Of a stretch of 13,926 nucleotides of DNA, positions 7,967 through 13,926 are shown piece by piece. The position numbers and the translations under genes are program-made. Position 1 is the stretch's first letter; every line of letters begins with the position of its first letter. The stretch is from Halocafeteria seosinensis (taxonomy: Eukaryota; Sar; Bigyra; Bicosoecida), in contig LVLI01000610.1 of the NCBI GenBank assembly GCA_001687465.1, positions 1-13,926 on the forward strand, read 5' to 3'. The notes under the pieces were generated by a model. That model searched no databases. It had not been told where the DNA came from and saw nothing but the letters and a program-made list of their open reading frames with translations.

Positions 7967-9613
7967 ATGCCGAATGATAACGTATGTCCAACGAAGCGAG
8001 AGGAACCGAGTCTCCTGGTCGTCGTGTCAGTGGTGACTGTCGTCATATTAGTCATATTAGCAGCGATTATCATATACTTTTGTGCAAGCAAGTGGAAGAT
8101 TTCCCCAGTGATTCCGTGGGATGAAAGAGATAGAGTGAGTGTGACGAATCCTCGCGCCCAACACTGGCTCACAAGTATCGATGACGTGAACTATCTGCCA
8201 CGGAATTCAGTAGCCAAGGGTGCCGATGACACATGGTCTACGAGTCTTTGCTTTGAATTAAATAAGCTGTTATGTAACGATGATCAAATCAAATACGAGG
8301 GAAAACGACTGTATGAAACAATGGCTCACGAGGAGATGGTGACGTTCTTGCAAATGCATGCAGGGGTGTTGAATGAAGGGTATTTTAAGGATAAGGACGG
8401 AGTTCAGTCTCGGCTTCTCATCGGTCCCAGAGGAATTGGAAAGTCCACAACATTACGCGAATTTACACGGTTATGTGCGCTGATTTATCCAGCTATAATC
8501 CCGATTTATATTTCCTTTGAACGTATTAGATACTCCAGGAAGCTACAGGAAACGGAGCTTGATGATTTACTGATTGAATTACTGACCAAAACTGGGATAG
8601 ATTTCGGTAGCGACATAAATCAAAGCGAGGACAAGATGTTTGCAATTGCAAACACGCTCAAAGATAATGGCAAGTATTGCTTCCTTCTATTAGATGAACT
8701 TGATGAGGTATACTCTCTTGAGGATTCCATCGCGAACAAAGGGACATCATTGAGTGCTTTGAGATGTTTGGCGACGGACCATACTGGGTCATTTTATACC
8801 GTTCTTTGCGGTTCATCCGCTAATCTTCCGCATCTTATCACTGGGAACATAGAGAAGGAACTTAAACGGGAGTACCCACAGCTAAAACATGTAGGGCCCT
8901 TAAACGGAACGAAATTCGAAGAACGGCGAATTCGGCCTAGCTATTTTGGAGAGACAAAAGCGTTGGAAAGCATAATGCATGGTTGTACCGAACAAGAAAG
9001 GAAGCTCACAGCTTTCTTTGTAGGGGTGTTCCCCCGGCAAGTTGAAAAGATGGCCATTATCCTGAAGAAATTAAGGAAGTCTAGTTCGAACGCGGACGTT
9101 GCAAGAGTAGAAAACGAACTTTGTGATTTTCTCGCTCCTATCGATAAGCGTGACGCGGCGAACAACACTTGGGAACAAACTCGCGCCGCTATGAGTAAAA
9201 TTCTGCGGAAAATGTATGCACAGAACGAAGTCTTGTTTAAGAATGTGCTTACGAAAGAAAATAAGTTGGACTTTGATGTGATCTGGAAGAGGGATTGGTC
9301 ACGTTGGAAACCAATCCAGACTGAGACGATTCAGAAGAAGCTAAATATTGCCAGAACGGCACTCCGACGGTTACAAGATCGAAATTGGCTTGTACCCGGC
9401 AGCCGATATGGAGGAGAGACCCAGGAGTTTTATCCTGCTGCACCGTATCATGTGCTTGTTTATGGTAATACAAACCATACAAATACGGATGTATACCACA
9501 AAGAAGTTGTTAAGAAAACCGTTTGGGCGCGACTAAGTGTTAATCTTCCTGGTGTGGGTGGAGTATCGGCTGGTTGGGAGCACACAAGTGAGGGCAATAA
9601 CAGTCGCGCGTGA
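7967..9613 (+). CDS. Membrane-anchored P-loop ATPase (STAND/AAA-like)
   Basis: Single exon, 548 aa. A 15-residue N-terminal stretch precedes one strongly hydrophobic helix (residues about 16-40, LLVVVSVVTVVILVILAAII...), followed by Lys-rich sequence. This indicates a single-pass or signal-anchored protein with the bulk on one membrane face. Walker A is GPRGIGKST (153-161, catalytic Lys159). Walker B is FLLLDELDEV (239-248, D243/E244). A polar VLCGSSAN near 280 could act as sensor. The GPRGIGKST and LLLDE layout resembles STAND-type ATPases of the archaeal ATPase/AAA_16 kind. After the ATPase core there is a helical region, then a segment around residues 445-490 (ARTALRRLQDRNWLVPG...) that could be a winged helix. 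No known effector or signalling domain was recognised. Substrate and role are unknown. It sits alone between repeat-rich spacers. Confidence 0.8.
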   Translation: MPNDNVCPTKREEPSLLVVVSVVTVVILVILAAIIIYFCASKWKISPVIPWDERDRVSVTNPRAQHWLTSIDDVNYLPRNSVAKGADDTWSTSLCFELNKLLCNDDQIKYEGKRLYETMAHEEMVTFLQMHAGVLNEGYFKDKDGVQSRLLIGPRGIGKSTTLREFTRLCALIYPAIIPIYISFERIRYSRKLQETELDDLLIELLTKTGIDFGSDINQSEDKMFAIANTLKDNGKYCFLLLDELDEVYSLEDSIANKGTSLSALRCLATDHTGSFYTVLCGSSANLPHLITGNIEKELKREYPQLKHVGPLNGTKFEERRIRPSYFGETKALESIMHGCTEQERKLTAFFVGVFPRQVEKMAIILKKLRKSSSNADVARVENELCDFLAPIDKRDAANNTWEQTRAAMSKILRKMYAQNEVLFKNVLTKENKLDFDVIWKRDWSRWKPIQTETIQKKLNIARTALRRLQDRNWLVPGSRYGGETQEFYPAAPYHVLVYGNTNHTNTDVYHKEVVKKTVWARLSVNLPGVGGVSAGWEHTSEGNNSRA

Positions 9614-10589
9614 GAGGGCTTTGTCGTTGCAGTGAGAGAAAGGAGGATGATGTAAAGCATTTATTGTGCTTTGGAGGTTTATTGGCCATGAGGTTGAGGT
9701 TGAAGCGGTAAGTCAATGAGAGCCGGAAAACATTGTTGCTGCATAGCGTTTACGTTTATCTGGACCCTCCAAACAGTGGAATATCTTGAGGTGAAAGAAA
9801 ACGATTGGCATTGGCTTCGGAAATTATCACTAATCCATCCATTTTGCTCGCTGACGAACCTACTAGCGGTCTCGATTTTCACATGGCAGAAAACGGTCCG
9901 GCCGAACAGTCATTGCAACGATCGATCAACCTTCGTTTGACAAATTGGTCTTGATGCCGTTGCGGATTGGTTGATATGGATTGAAGCCGGTATGTTTCTC
10001 CCGCTAGCTGAGTGATTCCTTAGCATGGCCCCTTAACAACGTGTTATTCTTTCGATACTTCAGTGGGCTTTCTCAAGTGTGGCTCATGGAAATTAGGACA
10101 ACAACCTTAGTCACTGATAATAGAGTTCCGACTCTTGACGTATTTGGCATTGAGGCGCCTGGCCGACAAAGCCGCTCCTCATAAGCAACGTGTGTCCCAA
10201 ACATCACAGCAATAAACCTCTCAAATATTCACTAAGCAGCTTGATAGACTTGGCTGATAGCATTCAAAGAATCAGATATAGACAAATCATAGCCTGTTGC
10301 GGAAGAGGTTAGGCGTCTTGCGGATTCGTATTCTAGTTTAACGGGGGTATCACAGAGTAAGCCCGAGAGCACTTCCACAAGAACTTGGCTTCATCAACTT
10401 TTGTTTCGGCACCAACAATAGCAGTTCCGACTAAACAACACAGTGGAAGCCCCTGTGCATTCGTATCCCCCACTGGTACCTCGTCCACGGCTTCGCAAGA
10501 AGGAAGTACCCTTATTCTCGACGGAGCTGGTATGGAATACCTCATTTCCACTCCTCGCTTACCCTGGCACGCTTGGGAAGCCAATGGCA
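9614..10589. other. Intergenic DNA, no gene recognised
   Basis: The 3' UTR of the ATPase gene probably lies at its left. Short open frames occur on both strands (for example 9716-9940 plus, and overlapping antiparallel frames around 10333-10777), but those near 10.4 kb begin at non-ATG codons and show no family motif. No RNA gene or repeat unit was recognised. Confidence 0.4.
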
Positions 10590-10626
10590 GCTTTGCATGT
10601 GCAAAGCAGGAGCCCGACAAGTCGGG
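10590..10626. repeat. Two adjacent perfect hairpins
   Basis: GCTTTGCA (10590-10597), loop TG, TGCAAAGC (10600-10607). After five bases comes CCCGAC (10613-10618), loop AA, GTCGGG (10621-10626). They lie about 80-115 bp beyond the stop of the minus-strand 389-aa gene, so they fall in its likely 3' UTR and could be an RNA-processing or termination structure. This is inference. Confidence 0.45.
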
Positions 10627-10704
10627 AGTTACAGAATGTAAAATAGGTTCACGGTGCACTAGGGATATGGAGTTTTACAAGGCTAGCAGGGACACTTGCC
10701 TGTC

Positions 10705-11874
10705 TCACGTGTTCTTATCCCCCTGGATTAGCCCCGTGACGTGGGCCCCCGTCCGCAAGCACAGTACCTCGTATTGAAGTAGACCCTTGGTTGGAGGCAC
10801 GTAGTCTCCGGTTATTCCGGAGGATGTTCCTATATTCAGATTTCTGAGAGTTGCTGAATTGGATATAGGCAGTCTTTGATTTGGTGGAAGAGGCATCCAA
10901 GGCATTTTGAGGTTGGCGCAGCGTTGTTGACGCTGGTCAGCGAGGAGCGTGATTTGGGGTACTTGAGCAGTCCACTGTTGGAGCTCCGGATAACCGCTAG
11001 GAGCATGTGCAAGGTAGAGTACTGCCCCTTCGTAATCTAAGAAAAGGTGTTTCCACAACGGACGGAGATTGGGGAGTAGGAGATTCGTCGCGTCATTTGC
11101 CTGCTCGCGTGATACAAGCAAGATAGCTCCACGGAGTGTCCCAGTTGCTTCCGTATGGTGACACGCCCATCCTTGGAGAACCCGCTTAGACCACCACGTT
11201 TCTGGGTGATACCAACCAAATATCATTTCCCATCGGTCATCTGTGAACAGCCCAGAGGCAGGGTCAGAGCAAGGCCGTAGCCAAAACTGATAATGAGCAG
11301 GGTCAGGCGCGGTGACACCAGCTTGTCCGCCACAAGCCAAAGACCCAGTCGCTGACTGCAGAGCTTCCCACAACAATAAGAAGAATTGAGGATTTAAAAA
11401 GACGCTGTCCCCCTCTGCATGAGCAGGATATACTGAAGTTTTCCACTGCGATACTAAGTTGCGGCGTTCGAGCAGTAATACACTCCAGTGATGTACTTCT
11501 GAAACCGAACCATCGCTTCCTCTGCTTGCAATTTGATAAATATAGCACTTGGGACAGGTTTGAAGCTTTCGTGTATCATCTTCTGAATGTAGCAGAATTT
11601 GCAGAAGTGCTTTTTCGCGGGGCTCCCGTCGGCGAAGCCGTTGGTGGTGCTCGACTAAATACTGGTGGTCGATCAATGATGTCTGAATGCCGACAAGGCC
11701 CCGTACTCTGGGATTCGTGCAGTAGAATAAAATATGCCGCCAAACTTCTATGCGCTGCTGAACATACATCAAAGGTTGGCTGCAACAGGGACATTGTGGA
11801 CATGCACTATAGATGTCCGGGCGCTCAAGGATAGTCTCCCACACCAGTGGCGCCATCCCACTTCTCAAGCGCAT
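10705..11874 (-). CDS. Hypothetical Trp-rich protein with CxxC motifs
   Basis: Single-exon open frame of 389 aa starting at a true ATG (11874-11872). Cysteines cluster near the N-terminus as CPQCPCC (C25, C28, C30, C31), with C52 in FYCTNP and a second knuckle CPKC at 107-110, suggesting one or two zinc-binding sites. Trp content is unusually high (about 14 residues, including WYHPETWW). There is no signal peptide or membrane helix. The first 60 residues loosely recall the N-terminal zinc finger of PDCD2/Tsr4-type proteins (CxxC, PL, Gln, then a FxC segment). The expected fourth ligand is absent, and no PDCD2 C-terminal domain is seen. I do not recognise the family. Length, a clean ATG and absence of stops argue that it is coding, but a decayed or lineage-specific gene is possible. 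Confidence 0.55.
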   Translation of the reverse strand: MRLRSGMAPLVWETILERPDIYSACPQCPCCSQPLMYVQQRIEVWRHILFYCTNPRVRGLVGIQTSLIDHQYLVEHHQRLRRREPREKALLQILLHSEDDTRKLQTCPKCYIYQIASRGSDGSVSEVHHWSVLLLERRNLVSQWKTSVYPAHAEGDSVFLNPQFFLLLWEALQSATGSLACGGQAGVTAPDPAHYQFWLRPCSDPASGLFTDDRWEMIFGWYHPETWWSKRVLQGWACHHTEATGTLRGAILLVSREQANDATNLLLPNLRPLWKHLFLDYEGAVLYLAHAPSGYPELQQWTAQVPQITLLADQRQQRCANLKMPWMPLPPNQRLPISNSATLRNLNIGTSSGITGDYVPPTKGLLQYEVLCLRTGAHVTGLIQGDKNT

Positions 11875-11901
11875 AGAGGTCAGTCGCAGTGTTGTGATTT
11901 G

Positions 11902-11997
11902 TGTGGGGTTCGAGGTGTGGGGTTTTGTGTGGGGTCACCCGAAAATGTGGATGTACAATGAAATTTTGTGTGGGGTCAACGTCAAAAAATGTGGGGT
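11902..11997 (+). repeat. TGTGGGGT motif block A (five copies)
   Basis: TGTGGGGT occurs at 11902-11909, 11916-11923, 11928-11935, 11969-11976 and 11990-11997. The longer word TTTTGTGTGGGGTCA is shared exactly by 11923-11937 and 11964-11978, and again in block B at 13414-13428. Spacing is irregular, so this is not a simple tandem minisatellite. It lies immediately upstream of the minus-strand 389-aa gene and could be part of its promoter or an unrelated mobile-element end. Confidence 0.7.
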
Positions 11998-11999
11998 AT

Positions 12000-12025
12000 G
12001 CAACAATTTTCCACAAAATTGTTGC
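12000..12025. repeat. 11-bp perfect hairpin adjoining block A
   Basis: GCAACAATTTT (12000-12010), loop CCAC, AAAATTGTTGC (12015-12025). It directly abuts the last TGTGGGGT copy, suggesting both belong to the same repeat element. Confidence 0.65.
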
Positions 12026-12273
12026 CAAAGCAAGAAAGAAGCCTGTAATGCAGCCCATTCAGATTCTTTGGGAGGCTGATATACATATTGACAAACCCCC
12101 TGTCGACGGAGACATCTAGTTCGCGACAAAAAACGTCCATGGAGGTCGCCTATGTAACTCGAAGTCCTCTTGTTTCATCGCGATGACATATAAAGCAAGT
12201 TCTACAAAAGCTGATGCAGCTGTCTAAGTGTCTACGAGCTTCTTAATTTCCTTCAGGGCTTTATGGGAGTATG

Positions 12274-12555
12274 TCAGTTGCTGAACATGCCGTCAGAACT
12301 TCTCCGAAAGCAGGAAACACAAGCAAACGTAAGGGCAACCCTACAGTGCTCACAGTGAAGCCGATTATAAGAGGTATCTGCACTTTTCAAAGCATCCGAT
12401 GTTGTCTTCCTTGTGGGCAGATAGATTAATGATTTGCTGTTTTGCATATGCTCGTTATACTGTTTCTCCCATTTTCTCAGATCATGGAAGTATCTGTACC
12501 TCGACGTGGAATTGTGTGGTAGGATACTCCAAGTACTCACACTACTCGCGTCCAA
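12274..12555 (-). pseudogene. Possible relic of a transposase C-terminal zinc domain
   Basis: A 93-codon minus-strand frame without an ATG at its start ends in a Cys-rich patch, LHCEHCRVALTFACVSCFRR. CxxC-(V)xL-...-CF is reminiscent of the cysteine-rich tail of piggyBac-type transposases, which normally continues to a CFxxYH-like end. Here the His ligands are missing. Upstream residues (YFHDLRKWEKQYNEHM) are not diagnostic. It lies between the two TGTGGGGT blocks, compatible with a decayed element. This call is weak; chance ORF is the alternative. Confidence 0.2.
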
Positions 12556-13317
12556 GTCAATAATACATTTTCTAGGTATTTTCTCACCAGTGTAATATAG
12601 TTAACACCAATTGCTCCGTGTGTGCACAGTTGACGAGCCGATCATTCGTCAGTCCACATCTTCCAGGGGAAATTCTGAGTAGGAAACGGGTCCTCGAGGC
12701 CTTCATGTTAGCCCACGATGACACATACTGAACTCTTACGCTGTGATTTGTCTTCGCTATCCATGAAAAGCGTTATGGAAGAGCATATGTATCCTGAAAT
12801 CCGAGAATTGCACCCCGAACGCTTCCAGCGTCGCGTTGTCCACGTGGAAAATTTCGGCGGTTAGGCCTACATAACTTCACCGTCGCTGTAAATAATGACA
12901 CAACTTCCATACACATAATAGATTAGGACACTGCCAATATAATGGCGTATCCAGAGTTTCCATTTTCCTCTTAACATATTGTATTATCATCGTCTTCTTC
13001 TTGAAGGGTCCGGTCTGCAGTGGCGACCTCCACCTCTCCGGTCCCTGCTATACAAGCAGTCGCTAGCGCAACATGACCAAAAATGGTCCTAAAAGACGTA
13101 TTTAGCTATACTGCAATCTAGAATCCAAGGATATATCATTACAATGCTTGTAACACTATATATATGGCTCTACAAGTTGAAATTTGCTGGAGGAAAATTA
13201 ACGGTCTTTTTTGGAAAATAATACCTGTGGTCTCCGGTCAGTGTATGACTGCACTGATAACTCGATATGGGTGGAAACCATTATAATGAGCTAATATAGG
13301 CTCTTACAATTGTGGGT
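12556..13317. other. Non-coding stretch, nothing recognised
   Basis: No open frame of useful length, RNA gene or regular repeat was recognised. The sequence is AT-richer than the gene-bearing half. Confidence 0.4.
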
Positions 13318-13426
13318 TGTGGGGTTAGAGCACTCGAAGAACCCAGAATTGTGTGGGGTGACCACTGGGGTCGTCGACGTCGAAGCTAGGGACCCTAGGG
13401 TTTACCCCCACATTTTTGTGTGGGGT
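13318..13426 (+). repeat. TGTGGGGT motif block B with terminal hairpin
   Basis: TGTGGGGT recurs at 13318-13325, 13352-13359 and 13419-13426 in the same orientation as block A. TTTTGTGTGGGGTCAA at 13414-13429 is a 16-nt exact direct repeat of 11964-11979. The last copy also pairs with CCCCACA at 13406-13412 to give a perfect 7-bp hairpin. The palindromes CGTCGACG and ACCCTAGGGT lie between the copies. Confidence 0.65.
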
Positions 13427-13875
13427 CAAAGTGCGGAACACCAAAATCACATCCCTGTCTAGAACCAGGTGCATTCATTCCTCCACCATTGTCAAAAATG
13501 TTGGTATGAACTTGTGTACTTGTAAACTTGTTCGGCTAAAGCCCGCTTACATCGACATACGGTAAGTCGGTTGGCATCCAGGCCTTGCCGGGAACAACGT
13601 TGTGGTATGTGCATACGTTTCGACACTCCCTGGTTCTTACTTCGTGCATGTGACAATGCAGAGCTCAAAGCGCGAGGACGCTTGTCTTGCGACTGGCTGC
13701 TGGCAGTCACTGCCAGGCAGTGCTGCCAGACTGCCAGTGCCTGCTTCCGTTGAAGCGTTTGTGTGGGTAGCGGAAAGTGAACGCTTCGATTCGATAAGCT
13801 CACGAAGGCAGTGTTTCCTAATATTAGGTCACGCGGTTAACATGCAAGGATAGGGCTCTGCCGTAACGTTGGGCG

Positions 13876-13876
<1 letters not shown>
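13427..13876. other. Intergenic DNA with a nested hairpin, no gene recognised
   Basis: Open frames on both strands at 13492-13853 overlap each other and show no recognisable motif; they are treated as chance. The notable structure is the hairpin at 13700-13737, listed separately. Confidence 0.4.
13700..13737. repeat. Nested inverted repeat (cruciform-like)
   Basis: CTGGCAGTC (13700-13708) pairs with GACTGCCAG (13729-13737), a 9-bp stem. Its 20-nt interior contains a second stem, GGCAG/CTGCC (13716-13720 with 13723-13727). Alternatively CTGGCAGT (13700-13707) can pair with ACTGCCAG at 13709-13716, so two mutually exclusive folds exist. Confidence 0.6.

Positions 13877-13926
<50 letters not shown>
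13877..13926. repeat. (TG)n microsatellite, truncated by window end
   Basis: 25 uninterrupted TG units run from 13877 to the last base. The true length beyond the window is unknown. Confidence 0.95.

Noticed and set aside
10333-10777. Antiparallel open frames of 108 (minus) and 130 (plus) codons
   Set aside because: Both begin at non-ATG codons. I tried to splice the minus frame to the 389-aa gene via the GTGAGA donor near 10708 and the TAG acceptor at 10659, but the reading frame breaks immediately.
11902-11997. TGTGGGGT array as a telomeric or CRISPR repeat
   Set aside because: Spacing is irregular, there are no uniform spacers or repeat unit, and the motif is not arranged as a telomere tandem.
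13492-13853. Overlapping plus and minus frames of 60-103 codons
   Set aside because: No family features; the sequence is dominated by inverted repeats.

Overview
The window is nuclear DNA of a eukaryote. Three of its five protein genes are split by short spliceosomal introns (62-81 bp, GTATGT-type donors, CAG acceptors, and one GC-AG intron). Gene spacing is compact (87 bp between convergent genes, about 450 bp between divergent ones) and base composition is moderate. Compact genes, short introns and protein flavour would suit a microalga such as a diatom or another stramenopile. That is an inference from general appearance; no diagnostic sequence fixes the taxon.

Left half (1-6794), conserved housekeeping genes. 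(1) A plus-strand SPAG1/RPAP3-family co-chaperone (222-2770, two exons, 828 aa) has an N-terminal SPAG1-type domain, two TPR blocks and an RPAP3 C-terminal domain. (2) Convergent to it is a minus-strand histone-lysine methyltransferase (5253-2858, four exons, 724 aa) with AWS, SET, post-SET and a C-terminal PHD finger. (3) Divergent from that is a plus-strand NIF3-family protein (5708-6794, three exons, 312 aa), which becomes intact only if its second intron is read as GC-AG. Joining these exons restores family motifs exactly at every junction.

Right half (6795-13926), gene-poor and accessory in character. It holds a 548-aa single-exon, membrane-anchored P-loop ATPase (7967-9613). It also holds a 389-aa, Trp-rich, CxxC-containing minus-strand ORF of unknown function (11874-10705). 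Between and beyond them are long stretches with perfect hairpins and palindromes, notably a cluster at 7284-7680. A dispersed TGTGGGGT motif family occurs in two blocks (11902-11997 and 13318-13426), around a small possible transposase relic. The window ends inside a (TG)n microsatellite.

No operon-like logic links the genes. The conserved three have independent roles: protein-complex assembly, chromatin and a NIF3-fold metalloprotein. The most novel material is the membrane-anchored ATPase, the unknown CxxC protein and the palindrome and TGTGGGGT repeat architecture. I found no tRNA, rRNA or CRISPR.
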